NCBI RefSeq assembly: GCF_021560175.1
Contig: NZ_CP091110.1
Span: forward strand, 2,408,001 to 2,472,000
Length of the DNA stretch: 64,000 bases
Direction: 5' to 3'
From: Neobacillus drentensis
GTDB taxonomy: Bacteria; Bacillota; Bacilli; Bacillales; Cytobacillaceae
The notes under the pieces were generated by a model, which was not told the DNA's origin, did not search any database, and saw only the letters and a list, made by a program, of their open reading frames with translations. Both the position numbers and the translations under genes were made by a program. Positions 26,240-34,925 of the stretch are shown here, piece after piece (position 1 is the first letter of the stretch; the number at the start of each line of letters is the position of its first letter).

Positions 26240-28195
26240 ATGAATAAGTTACGAATTAAGAGTCAAAGTATTTTAAATAAATATGTTGGCTTTTTATTTT
26301 TGTCTGTTCTTTTCCTATGGTTGAAAACTTATTTAGTCCAATTAACACAATTTCAATTGGGCATAGAAAATACATTGCAAAAATTTCTTTTGTTTTTTAA
26401 TCCATTAGGTTCTTCCTTGATTTTTTTAGGAGTATCCGCCTTTTTTAAAGGAAGAAAGAAATATATTTCGATGATGGTTATTTATTTCTTATTATCTTTT
26501 CTATTATTTGCGAATGTCGTTTTTTATCGATTCTTTAACGACTTTATTACACTGCCTACACTGACACAGACTCAAAACTTTGGGGACGTGAGTGGAAGTG
26601 TGCTTACCTTATTAAAACCATATGACATCCTATTCTTTCTAGACTTTATCGTTTTAATTGCTCTACTTTCTTTCCGGATTGTTAAAATAGAAATGAGCGA
26701 TATAAAGCGTAAAAAGATTTCTGTCTTATACTCTTTAGCGCTGATGGTTTCATGTGTAAACTTATCGCTGGCGGAAATGGATCGTCCACAGTTATTAACT
26801 AGAGGATTTGACCGGAATTATATTGTTAAATATCTAGGAATGTATAATTACACGATCTATGATGCAGTGAAAAGCACACATGCATCCGCACAAAGAGTAA
26901 TGGCTAGCAGTGATGATATAACTGAAGTTGTTAATTACACAAAGTCTAACTATGCCGAACCAAACCCGGCTTACTTTGCTAAAGGTAAGGGTATGAATGT
27001 GATTTACTTACACCTTGAATCCTTCCAAAACTTTTTGATCAATTATAAGTTAAATGGGGAAGAGGTTACACCGTTTTTAAACTCATTGATCAAAGAGCAA
27101 AATACCATGTATTTTGATAACTTTTTTCATCAAACAGGGCAGGGAAAAACATCTGATGCCGAATTTATGCTCGAGAATTCTTTGTTTGGCTTACCAGAGG
27201 GATCTGTTTTTACAACGAAAGGGTTAAACACATTCCAGGCTGCACCTGCTATTTTAGGGCAGAATGGCTATACTTCCGCTGTTTTTCATGGTAATTCCGG
27301 AAGTTTTTGGAATCGAAATGAAATCTATAAATCGTTTGGTTTTGACAAATTTTATGATGCCAACTATTATCAGATTAATTCATCCGATGAGGCAGAATAT
27401 GGTTTAATGGATAAACCATTCTATCAGCAATCCATCCCACTATTGGAATCATTGCCACAGCCGTTTTATACTAAATTTATAACGGTTGCCAATCACTATC
27501 CATATGCGATGAATCAAAAAGATGCAACGATTGCACCGGGTACAACAGGTGATAAGTCTGTAGATGGATATTTCCAAACAGCTCGATACGCTGACGAAGC
27601 ATTAAGGCAATTTTTTGATTATCTTAAGAAGTCTGGGCTATATAATCATTCCATTATTATTATGTATGGTGACCATTATGGAATTTCTGAAAATCATAAT
27701 AAAGCGATGGCAAAAGTACTTGGCAAAGAAGAAATTACACCTTTTGATAGTGCTGGATTACAGCGTGTACCGTTGTTTATCCGTGTCCCTGGCGTGCAGG
27801 GTGGGGTAAACCATGAGTATGGTGGTCAAGTTGACCTTCTACCAACTGTTCTTCATCTATTAGGTATCGATACAAAAGATAATGTTCAATTTGGTACGGA
27901 CTTACTGTCTAAACAGCATGATAGTTTAGTGGCATTCCGAAACGGTGACTATGTGAGCCCAACAATATCATCGATTGATGGTAAATATTATGATTCAGCC
28001 ACTGGGCTTAAGTTAGAATCGGACAAACTGGTTGAAGCAAAGAAATACAAAGAAATGGTTCAGCAAAAATTAACTTTTTCAGATAAAGTAGTTAATGGCG
28101 ATTTATTACGTTTCTATACGCCAAAAAACTTTACACCTGTTGACCGTTCAAAATATAATTATAATTCTGCGCAAAAAGAGGAAACGACTAAATAA
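26240..28195 (+). CDS. ltaS: Lipoteichoic acid synthase LtaS-type
   Basis: Polyglycerol-phosphate LTA synthase or primase, 651 residues. Five transmembrane helices occupy residues 15-175. An alpha-helical linker with a possible signal-peptidase site (ASA, 215-217) leads to the extracellular sulfatase-like domain. Catalytic T304 lies in HQTGQGKTSDAE. Metal ligands include E260 (LHLESFQN) and the YGDHYG and NHYPYAM motifs further on. It transfers glycerol-phosphate from phosphatidylglycerol to the growing polymer. The ATG is preceded by GAGGTGATG. The three or four Bacillus paralogues (LtaS, YfnI, YqgS, YvgJ) cannot be told apart by eye. The 265-base upstream gap holds only AT-rich DNA. Confidence 0.9.
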   Translation: MNKLRIKSQSILNKYVGFLFLSVLFLWLKTYLVQLTQFQLGIENTLQKFLLFFNPLGSSLIFLGVSAFFKGRKKYISMMVIYFLLSFLLFANVVFYRFFNDFITLPTLTQTQNFGDVSGSVLTLLKPYDILFFLDFIVLIALLSFRIVKIEMSDIKRKKISVLYSLALMVSCVNLSLAEMDRPQLLTRGFDRNYIVKYLGMYNYTIYDAVKSTHASAQRVMASSDDITEVVNYTKSNYAEPNPAYFAKGKGMNVIYLHLESFQNFLINYKLNGEEVTPFLNSLIKEQNTMYFDNFFHQTGQGKTSDAEFMLENSLFGLPEGSVFTTKGLNTFQAAPAILGQNGYTSAVFHGNSGSFWNRNEIYKSFGFDKFYDANYYQINSSDEAEYGLMDKPFYQQSIPLLESLPQPFYTKFITVANHYPYAMNQKDATIAPGTTGDKSVDGYFQTARYADEALRQFFDYLKKSGLYNHSIIIMYGDHYGISENHNKAMAKVLGKEEITPFDSAGLQRVPLFIRVPGVQGGVNHEYGGQVDLLPTVLHLLGIDTKDNVQFGTDLLSKQHDSLVAFRNGDYVSPTISSIDGKYYDSATGLKLESDKLVEAKKYKEMVQQKLTFSDKVVNGDLLRFYTPKNFTPVDRSKYNYNSAQKEETTK

Positions 28196-28227
28196 TAAAA
28201 GGCTGCCGATGGGCAGCCTTTATTGTT
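28195..28227. terminator. Bidirectional terminator between ltaS and the coat genes
   Basis: AAAAGGCTGCC and GGGCAGCCTTTATT pair around GAT. A- and T-runs flank both sides, so it can serve ltaS (plus) and the coat gene (minus). Confidence 0.85.
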
Positions 28228-28245
28228 TTTGTTTAAACCGTTTAA

Positions 28246-28677
28246 TTAAAGAACATCTAATTTTGCAACAATCGCAACTAGAACTTGAAGTAATGCTTGG
28301 ATATTCACAGAGACTTGTGTATCTGTTGTTGTCACTTCCACACATTTACTTCCATGAATGATTGTTTTTTGAGAATTACGTTGTTTTGATTTGAAGAATT
28401 GTTTAAAATCTTGTGCGACTGCACTGCCTTTTTCTGAATCTCCAATCGTGATACTAATGACAACAGCAATGGCTACCTGAATGGCAGCTTGTAGGGAAAC
28501 TGCTGCTTGAGTATCGGTTGTGTGAACAGTGACGCCTTCAGAATCTTTTACCACAATCCATTCAAAGGATTCTTGTGTTGTTGAAGTCACTTGGTCTCCT
28601 TCTTGTGAAACGTTTGCTTCATTTTCTTTACAATTATCATCGCAGTGATCCAATGCTTTCCATTTATTTTCGCTCAT
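28246..28677 (-). CDS. CotV/CotX-domain spore coat protein
   Basis: A 143-residue spore crust/insoluble-coat protein with the CotX domain. Two related half-domains are visible: VTVHTTDTQAAVSLQAAIQVAIAVVISITIGDSEKG (about residues 50-85) and VEVTTTDTQVSVNIQALLQVLVAIVAKLDVL (end). CotV, CotX and their relatives form the outermost crust with CotY/CotZ. The N-terminus has Cys residues (DHCDDNC). GAGGTG precedes the ATG. It is 27 bases downstream of its paralogue, likely one operon transcribed late in the mother cell. Confidence 0.85.
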   Translation of the reverse strand: MSENKWKALDHCDDNCKENEANVSQEGDQVTSTTQESFEWIVVKDSEGVTVHTTDTQAAVSLQAAIQVAIAVVISITIGDSEKGSAVAQDFKQFFKSKQRNSQKTIIHGSKCVEVTTTDTQVSVNIQALLQVLVAIVAKLDVL

Positions 28678-28704
28678 GTTATTTTTTCACCTCTTATTGT
28701 TTTT

Positions 28705-29199
28705 TTATAGAACGTCTAACTTAACCACTAATGAAACAAGTACTTGTAATAGGGCTTGAATATTGACAGATAAGTCTGTATCAGTAGTTGTAATACAGAT
28801 ATCTTTTGAATTTTCGACAATCACTTTTTGCTTGTTTGTCTGTTCTGAATCAAAAACCTGCATTAGATCTTGTAAAACACTTTGCCCTGTTGGAGAATCT
28901 CCAATTGTAATTCTAACGACAATCGCAATAGCTAGCTGTAGTCCCACTTGTAAGGAAACCGCTGCTTGTGTATCAGTTGAGTGAACCTTGACGTTGCAAG
29001 AATCTTTAATAAAGATTAGCTCATCAGATTCTTGGTCGACAAAGGAGAATTGGCCTGCTTCCTGTGTTACTTCTGCATTACGATGTTTCTTTTCTTGGTC
29101 GTCATGCTTGGAGCTGGATTTATACTCTTTTTTCTCGTAGTCACGAGAGCTTTTCTCGCTACGGCTGCTTTTGTGTCTATCCCTGCTGGATGATCCCAT
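28705..29199 (-). CDS. cotX: CotX-type spore coat protein
   Basis: A 164-residue paralogue of the neighbouring coat gene, with the same pair of repeats (VKVHSTDTQAAVSLQVGLQ and ICITTTDTDLSVNIQALLQ). The first 45 residues are very hydrophilic and Ser/Lys/Arg-rich (SSSRDRHKSSRSEKSSRD), as in CotX proteins. AAAAGGAG precedes the ATG. A possible sigma-K -10 box (CATA-N3-TA) lies 32-40 bases upstream of the start codon, but I could not place a convincing -35, so regulation is left open. Confidence 0.85.
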   Translation of the reverse strand: MGSSSRDRHKSSRSEKSSRDYEKKEYKSSSKHDDQEKKHRNAEVTQEAGQFSFVDQESDELIFIKDSCNVKVHSTDTQAAVSLQVGLQLAIAIVVRITIGDSPTGQSVLQDLMQVFDSEQTNKQKVIVENSKDICITTTDTDLSVNIQALLQVLVSLVVKLDVL

Positions 29200-29300
29200 T
29201 TATAAAACACTCCTTTTGTTAGTTTCGATTTAATATATGAGGTTGTCTCCTGTTATGATTGGACGAGTCCCTAAAAACAGCCTATTTTAAAAAATGGCCT

Positions 29301-29325
29301 AAAAAAAACGCCATAGAGGCGTCAT
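29301..29325 (-). terminator. Terminator after the cotW-like gene
   Basis: On the minus strand GACGCC and GGCGT pair around TCTAT and are followed by eight Ts. It separates the cotW-like gene from the two CotX-domain genes. Confidence 0.75.
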
Positions 29326-29336
29326 AAGTGGTTCGT

Positions 29337-29552
29337 TTATTCATCTATTTTCTTTTCGTTTGAGGGGTTTTTAACAAACGAATCCACTTGCTGAGATAAA
29401 TCTTTGATTAAATCTTTTAACATTTGTTTTTGTTCCTCAGATAAGTTTCCTTTCGCTTTGTCTAAACTGATCCCATTTTTTCGAAAAATATCACTTACAA
29501 GTAAATCAATCACCGAATTAGGTATGATTGAATTGTCCGATGAATTACTCAC
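29337..29552 (-). CDS. cotW: CotW-like spore coat protein
   Basis: A 71-residue helical protein. The central stretch VIDLLVSDIFRKNGISLDK, followed by LSEEQKQMLKDLIKDLSQQ, aligns by eye with the conserved part of B. subtilis CotW (an LVxxIFxKxGxxxDK ... SxEEKxMLxxLVKDL pattern). It lies beside two CotX-domain genes as in the cotVWX cluster. GGGGC-type ribosome site before the ATG is weak. The assignment rests on recalled similarity and context. Confidence 0.6.
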   Translation of the reverse strand: MSNSSDNSIIPNSVIDLLVSDIFRKNGISLDKAKGNLSEEQKQMLKDLIKDLSQQVDSFVKNPSNEKKIDE

Positions 29553-29726
29553 AGAAATGCCCCTTTCATCAAGTATTTTATATCAGCATATGCAGTCACA
29601 CTCTTTATCACCTGAACGAAATGCCTAAATAGCTCACGCAAAAAATATGATTATTCATTTCCCTGAATCTAGTTAAGTAATTAGTGGAAAGCTAAGTGGA
29701 GAAATTCTTACTAAAGGCGGGGGACT

Positions 29727-31754
29727 ATGGGGAAAATATGGAGCATCTATAGGACTGATTGGAAAAATATAAGCAATGTGCCTATTGCGATCTTGTTATT
29801 GGGGGCACTTACAATACTGCCTTCCGCCTATGCTTGGATTAATATTAAAGCAATGTGGGACCCATACAGCAATACCTCTGGAATTAAGGTGGCTGTTGCC
29901 AATGAAGATGAAGGAGCGGAAATCCAAGGAAAGAAGATTAACGTAGGAAAAGAAATTGTCCAAAATCTAAAAGACAACAAGAAACTTGGCTGGGTATTTG
30001 TTCATTACACTACCGCCAAAAAAGGGGTCGAAAAAGGGGATTATTATGCTTATCTCTATATCCCAACCGATTTTTCAAAAAAAATGACCAGTATTCTTGA
30101 AATAAATCCGAAAAAGCCACAGATCTTGTTTGGGGTAAATGAAAAAATTAATGCCGTTGCTCCAAAAATTGCGAGTTCTGGGGCATCAAGTATAACCAAC
30201 CAAATTAGTCAGGCATTTGTCAAAACAGTGGGGGATGCCATTTTTTCCGGTTTTTATAAAGCAGGAATTGAGTTAGAGAAGGCCTTGCCATCGATTCACA
30301 ACATGGAGGACCAAATCTTCAAACTAGAACAGGCATTACCGGAAATCGATGCAATGGGAAAGAAAGCGATTGAGTTAGAAGGAAAACTGCCCGAAATTAG
30401 AGAAAAGGGGCAAAAAATCATCGAACTGGAGCAAAGAATCCCTGAAATTACCCAAGCAGGCAACAGTATTCTAAAAGTTGAAGCGAATCTTCCGCTCGTC
30501 AATGAAGCAAGCGATAAAATATTGGCACTTCAAGACAAATTGACTGATTTGAATCGTGTAAATGGAATTATAACTCAAGTCGAAGCCAATTTATCCGAAA
30601 TCGAGACAAATATTAATCAAGCAATTGAGCGTACCGCACAAGCTGCCGCACAGGCTGAAACCAGTGCTAATACGTCAAAGTTAACAACTCTTCATGATGA
30701 TTTAGTAAACCTTCACACTACCGTGATGCAAGCTCGGGTTGAACTCAAGCAGAAAGTTTCAGACGGGGAACAAATAATAAACAGCTCCGCCAATTTCATG
30801 AAAAATGATCTTCCCACTATTGAAAAAAGGATTCATCAAGCGGCTAATTTTGTACGAAATGATTTGCCTGCTGTCATTAGCGATATTCGGAAGGCCGCAA
30901 ATCTCATTCGAACAAAGCTCCCGGGGTTGGAAGCGGCTGTCCATAAGGCTGCGAATCTTGCAAGAAATGATTTACCGGGCTTTGAAGCACAGATAAGAAG
31001 TACGGCTGATAAACTGCGAAGATTAAAAGGCAGTGTTAATGTGAATGATTTAATTCAATTTTTGAAACATGACCCGCAAGCAGAAAGTAGCTTTTTGTCG
31101 AGCCCTGTTCTGTTAAAAACAAAAAGAATTTTCCCTATTCCGAATTATGGATCGGCGATGACCCCTTTTTACACGATGCTGGCCCTTTGGGTGGGGGCTA
31201 CCTTTCTCATTGCCTCACTTCGTGTAGATGTAGAAGATGCTCAAAAGTATAAAAGTTATCAGGTTTACTTCGGAAGGCTGCTTACCTTCCTTACGATCGG
31301 AATCCTTCAAGCTGTTATTGTTTCACTCGGTGATTTATATTTCATCCATACGTATGCAGTTGATAAACTTTGGTTTGTGCTTCTCAGTATCTTGATAGGG
31401 ATTGTGTTTGTTATTATCACGTTTACGTTATGCTCTGTTTTTGGCACAATCGGAAAAGGTTTAGCTATCATTCTTTTGGTTCTGCAAATATCAAGTTCCG
31501 GTGCGACCTTTCCTGTTAGTACCACCTCTGCATTTTTCCAAAAGATTTACCCTTTTATGCCGTTTACGTATGCAGTAAGTATGCTCCGCGAAACAGTCGG
31601 CGGGATGGTAGTGGATGTAGTGATAAAGGATATTTCCTATTTGCTTCTCTTTGTTGCCGTCAGCTTTCTGTTAGCATTTGTCTTAAAAAAACCCTTAAGC
31701 CAGCGCATTGAAAAGACAGCAGCACTGGCAAAAAGTTCAAAAATTATTCAATAA
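29727..31754 (+). CDS. YhgE/Pip-like membrane protein with internal repeat arrays
   Basis: A 675-residue protein of the YhgE/Pip group (ABC-2-like membrane architecture, related to phage-infection protein Pip). One TM segment at 18-38 is followed by a large extracytoplasmic region (40-480) and about five TM segments near the C-terminus (490-660). The N-terminal domain has the family's SAYAWINIKAMWDPYSNTSG. Within the extracytoplasmic part are five tandem 17-residue units (183-267, pattern LExxLPEIxxxGxKIIE) and four 18-residue units (358-430, pattern xRNDLPxxExxIxKAANL), predicted coiled-coil. The substrate and function are unknown. Some relatives secrete proteins or act as phage receptors. 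Confidence 0.8.
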   Translation: MGKIWSIYRTDWKNISNVPIAILLLGALTILPSAYAWINIKAMWDPYSNTSGIKVAVANEDEGAEIQGKKINVGKEIVQNLKDNKKLGWVFVHYTTAKKGVEKGDYYAYLYIPTDFSKKMTSILEINPKKPQILFGVNEKINAVAPKIASSGASSITNQISQAFVKTVGDAIFSGFYKAGIELEKALPSIHNMEDQIFKLEQALPEIDAMGKKAIELEGKLPEIREKGQKIIELEQRIPEITQAGNSILKVEANLPLVNEASDKILALQDKLTDLNRVNGIITQVEANLSEIETNINQAIERTAQAAAQAETSANTSKLTTLHDDLVNLHTTVMQARVELKQKVSDGEQIINSSANFMKNDLPTIEKRIHQAANFVRNDLPAVISDIRKAANLIRTKLPGLEAAVHKAANLARNDLPGFEAQIRSTADKLRRLKGSVNVNDLIQFLKHDPQAESSFLSSPVLLKTKRIFPIPNYGSAMTPFYTMLALWVGATFLIASLRVDVEDAQKYKSYQVYFGRLLTFLTIGILQAVIVSLGDLYFIHTYAVDKLWFVLLSILIGIVFVIITFTLCSVFGTIGKGLAIILLVLQISSSGATFPVSTTSAFFQKIYPFMPFTYAVSMLRETVGGMVVDVVIKDISYLLLFVAVSFLLAFVLKKPLSQRIEKTAALAKSSKIIQ

Positions 31755-31802
31755 CAGATGTTTGTATTTAGTATTTAATTTCTTTCCTTTATTTTCGGTT
31801 TG

Positions 31803-31835
31803 ATCCAGCATCCATTAGGGTGCTATTTTTTATCT
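31803..31835 (+). terminator. Terminator after the YhgE-like gene
   Basis: AGCATCC and GGGTGCT pair around ATTA, followed by ATTTTTT. Confidence 0.65.
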
Positions 31836-31864
31836 TGACAACAAAACAGAAAATGTGTTATTAA
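31835..31864 (+). promoter_or_regulatory. Sigma-A promoter of htpG
   Basis: TTGACA at 31835 and TATTAA (18-base spacing) or TTATTA (17-base spacing) precede the CIRCE, placing the operator at about +1 to +30 as in classic class I heat-shock genes. Confidence 0.6.
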
Positions 31865-31872
31865 AATAATGG

Positions 31873-31899
31873 TTAGCACTCACGAGTTAAGAGTGCTAA
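31873..31899 (+). promoter_or_regulatory. CIRCE operator (HrcA binding site)
   Basis: TTAGCACTC-N9-GAGTGCTAA, a perfect match to the CIRCE consensus, 37 bases before the htpG start. CIRCE is bound by the HrcA repressor, which normally controls groESL and dnaK. Confidence 0.95.
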
Positions 31900-31935
31900 A
31901 ATATACTATAGATTGTTGATAAAGGAGAGGTCTTG

Positions 31936-33813
31936 ATGGAAACGAAGCAGTTTAAAGCAGAGTCCAAACGATTATTAGACATGATGATCAATTCTATCTA
32001 CACACACAGGGAGATTTTCTTAAGAGAGTTATTGTCTAATGCAAGCGATGCAATTGATAAAATATACTATAAGGCCTTAACAGATGATACGTTGACGTTT
32101 GACCAAGATAGCTATTACATAAAAGTCACTGCTGATAAGGACAATAGATTATTGAAAATCACCGATACCGGGATAGGGATGACGAAGGAAGAACTTGAAA
32201 ATAACCTTGGTACGATTGCTAAAAGCGGTTCGTTAGCTTTCAAAAAGGAAAATGAAATTAAAGACGGGTATGATATCATTGGTCAGTTCGGGGTTGGTTT
32301 TTATTCAGCCTTTATGGTGGCAGATGAAGTATCGGTGCTAAGTAAGGCATTAGGCAGTGATGAAGCGTACAAGTGGGAATCTAAAGGAGCAGACGGATAT
32401 ACCATCACACCATGTGAGAAAGATTCAATTGGTACCGAGATTATGTTGAAAATTAAAGAAAATACCGAAGATGAGAATTATGATGAGTATCTTGACGAGT
32501 ACCGGTTAAAGTCAATCATCAAAAAGTACTCGGATTTTATCCGCTACCCAATCAAAATGGATGTAACAGAACGCAAGCTTAACGAGGGCAGTGAAAACGA
32601 ATTTGAAGAAGTAGTGGAAGAACAAACCATTAACAGAATGGTTCCTATTTGGAAAAAGAATAAGAAGGATTTAACAACAGAAGACTATGAACTTTTTTAC
32701 ACGGAGAAACGATACGGTTTTGATAAGCCGCTTAAACATATTCATATCAGCGTTGATGGTGCGGTAAGATATAATGCTATTTTATATATCCCGGAAAACA
32801 TTCCATTTGATTATTACACACAGGAATTTGAGAAAGGGTTAGAGTTATATTCCAATGGTGTGTTAATCATGAATAAATGTGCTGACTTACTTCCAGACTA
32901 TTTTAGTTTTGTGAAGGGTATGGTGGACTCTGAAGATCTATCCTTAAATATCTCCAGAGAAATGCTTCAACATGACCGTCAATTAAAGCTAATTGCCAAA
33001 AATATTAATAAGAAAATCAAAAGTGAATTATTGTCGATCTTAAAAAATGAACGTGAAAAGTATGAAGCGTTCTTTAAATCATTTGGCAGACAACTAAAAT
33101 ATGGTGTTTACAGTGATTATGGAACCCATAAAGAAGAACTCCAGGATTTATTAATGTTCTATTCATCTAAGGAGAAAAAATTGGTCACTTTTGACGAATA
33201 CCTATCAAGAATGCCAGAGGACCAAAAATATATTTATTATGCAACCGGTGAATCGAATGATCGTATTGATAAACTGCCACAAACGGAATTAGTTGCGGAT
33301 AAGGGCTATGAAATTCTTTATTTCACGGATGAGATTGATGAGTTTGCGATTAGAATGATAATGTCCTATAAAGAAAAAGAGTTTAAATCAGTTTCCAGCG
33401 GTGATTTAGGCTTTGAAGCGGATGAAAATCAAGATATGTCTGCAGAGGAACAAGACAATAAAGAACTTTTTGATTTTATGAAAAATGTTCTAAATAATAA
33501 GGTTAAAGATGTAAAAGTATCGAAACGACTTAAAACTCATCCAGTATGTTTAGCTACTGATGGGGAAGTTTCGATTGAAATGGAAAAAATCTTAAATGCT
33601 ATGCCTAACAGCCAAAATATTAAAGCAGATAAGATCTTGGAAATTAATGTCCATCATGAGGTGTTTGCATCATTAAAGGATGCCTTTGAACAGGATAAGG
33701 ATAAGGTGACGTTATTTACAAACTTACTATATAATCAAGCATTGCTTATTGAAGGCTTACCAATTGAAGATCCAGTCGAATTTACAAATAATATATGTAA
33801 GGTAATGGTATAA
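31936..33813 (+). CDS. htpG: Molecular chaperone HtpG (Hsp90)
   Basis: Cytosolic ATP-dependent Hsp90 chaperone of 625 residues, the family's normal length. The GHKL ATPase domain is at the N-terminus, with [13 protein letters not shown] (residues 33-45), DTGIGMT, and [15 protein letters not shown]. The middle domain and C-terminal dimerisation domain are complete. ATG 31936 is used; a TTG just before it is less likely, since GGAGAGG is five bases upstream of the ATG. It is monocistronic, closed by a terminator. The perfect CIRCE upstream predicts HrcA-controlled heat induction, unlike B. subtilis htpG. Confidence 0.95.
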   Translation: METKQFKAESKRLLDMMINSIYTHREIFLRELLSNASDAIDKIYYKALTDDTLTFDQDSYYIKVTADKDNRLLKITDTGIGMTKEELENNLGTIAKSGSLAFKKENEIKDGYDIIGQFGVGFYSAFMVADEVSVLSKALGSDEAYKWESKGADGYTITPCEKDSIGTEIMLKIKENTEDENYDEYLDEYRLKSIIKKYSDFIRYPIKMDVTERKLNEGSENEFEEVVEEQTINRMVPIWKKNKKDLTTEDYELFYTEKRYGFDKPLKHIHISVDGAVRYNAILYIPENIPFDYYTQEFEKGLELYSNGVLIMNKCADLLPDYFSFVKGMVDSEDLSLNISREMLQHDRQLKLIAKNINKKIKSELLSILKNEREKYEAFFKSFGRQLKYGVYSDYGTHKEELQDLLMFYSSKEKKLVTFDEYLSRMPEDQKYIYYATGESNDRIDKLPQTELVADKGYEILYFTDEIDEFAIRMIMSYKEKEFKSVSSGDLGFEADENQDMSAEEQDNKELFDFMKNVLNNKVKDVKVSKRLKTHPVCLATDGEVSIEMEKILNAMPNSQNIKADKILEINVHHEVFASLKDAFEQDKDKVTLFTNLLYNQALLIEGLPIEDPVEFTNNICKVMV

Positions 33814-33816
33814 GAA

Positions 33817-33855
33817 AAGGGGGTTGCAGAGGCTGCAATCCCTTTTTCTTTTTTA
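33817..33855 (+). terminator. Terminator after htpG
   Basis: AAAAGGGGGTTGCAG and CTGCAATCCCTTTTT pair around AGG, with a T-rich tail. Confidence 0.85.
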
Positions 33856-33979
33856 AAAATATGAACTACGGTTCAAATTTTGTTGAAAATATGATATAAT
33901 CATATAAAGAACATATTATGGGTTTTCCTACTAGATAAGATGTTCATATGGAAAAATACAATGATTAAGGAGAGGTTTA

Positions 33980-34864
33980 ATGACAGAATTGATTAAGGAA
34001 AATTTTCAGCATCGTAAACTGCCTCTGAGCAGGGTTATTTTTCGAATTATCGCCATAACCATTGGAGCTATTCTAATGGCAACAGGACTAGAAATATTTT
34101 TAGTCCCGAACCACGTAATTGATGGGGGGATCACCGGTATCTCCATCATGCTTGCACATCTGACCGGATGGAAATTAGGACTCTTTCTATTTATTTTGAA
34201 CCTGCCATTTGTCTATCTAGGTTACAAACAAATGGGAAAAACCTTTGCATTTTCAACTATTTATGGAATTATCGTATTATCCATTTTCACTTCGTTTTTT
34301 CATCCCATTCCCCCTTTTACAGAAGATATCCTCTTGGCCACCCTTTTTGGCGGAATGATTTTAGGAATAGGAGTGGGGCTTGTCATTCGTAATGGCGGGG
34401 CATTAGATGGCACAGAAATCCTAGCTCTTGTAATTAGCAAAAAGATTCCTTTTTCAGTTGGTCAAATCATCATGTTTATGAATATTTTTATCTTAGGCGC
34501 AGCAGGCTTTGTCTTTACCTGGGATCGTGCCATGTACTCGTTATTAGCATATGTCATTGCTTCGAAAGCCATCGATACCGTTGTACAAGGGCTCGAAGAA
34601 ACTAAATCTGTCTGGATTATTAGTGACAATGCCGATGAAATTGGAAATGCCGTGAATGACCGGTTAGGACGGGGAGTAACCTACTTAAATGGTGAAGGTG
34701 CCTATACAGGAGATGATAAGAAAGTTATTTTCAGTATCATTTCTCGATTGGAAGAATCAAAACTCACGACCATTGTTGAAGATATTGATCCTACCGCATT
34801 TTTAGCAATTGCTGATATTGCAGAAGTTCGCGGCGGCCGTTTTAAGAAGCGGGATATTCATTGA
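33980..34864 (+). CDS. YitT family membrane protein (DUF161/DUF2179)
   Basis: A 294-residue membrane protein with five to six TM segments, followed by a cytoplasmic DUF2179 domain (about 205-290) ending in IADIAEVRGGRFKKRDIH. The N-terminal half shows the family patterns AIGAILMATGLEIFLVPNHVIDGG and GGMILGIGVGLVIRNGGALDGTEILAL. Members are widespread in Bacillus with several paralogues per genome, and the transported substrate is unknown. GGAGAGG lies nine bases before the ATG. It stands alone, with a terminator downstream. Confidence 0.85.
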   Translation: MTELIKENFQHRKLPLSRVIFRIIAITIGAILMATGLEIFLVPNHVIDGGITGISIMLAHLTGWKLGLFLFILNLPFVYLGYKQMGKTFAFSTIYGIIVLSIFTSFFHPIPPFTEDILLATLFGGMILGIGVGLVIRNGGALDGTEILALVISKKIPFSVGQIIMFMNIFILGAAGFVFTWDRAMYSLLAYVIASKAIDTVVQGLEETKSVWIISDNADEIGNAVNDRLGRGVTYLNGEGAYTGDDKKVIFSIISRLEESKLTTIVEDIDPTAFLAIADIAEVRGGRFKKRDIH

Positions 34865-34883
34865 CTAATGACAGATTGGAAAA

Positions 34884-34920
34884 AGAAAAAGGGACTGTCA
34901 TCAAGACAGATCCCTTTACG
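34884..34920. terminator. Terminator between converging YitT and MFS genes
   Basis: AAAAAGGGA(C)TGTC and GACAGATCCCTTTA pair imperfectly. Suited to both strands. Confidence 0.6.
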
Positions 34921-34925
34921 TACGT

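Noticed and set aside
29231..29239. Sigma-K promoter for the cotX gene
   Set aside because: A CATA-N3-TA -10 box is present, but no matching -35 at the right distance, so it was not listed as a feature.
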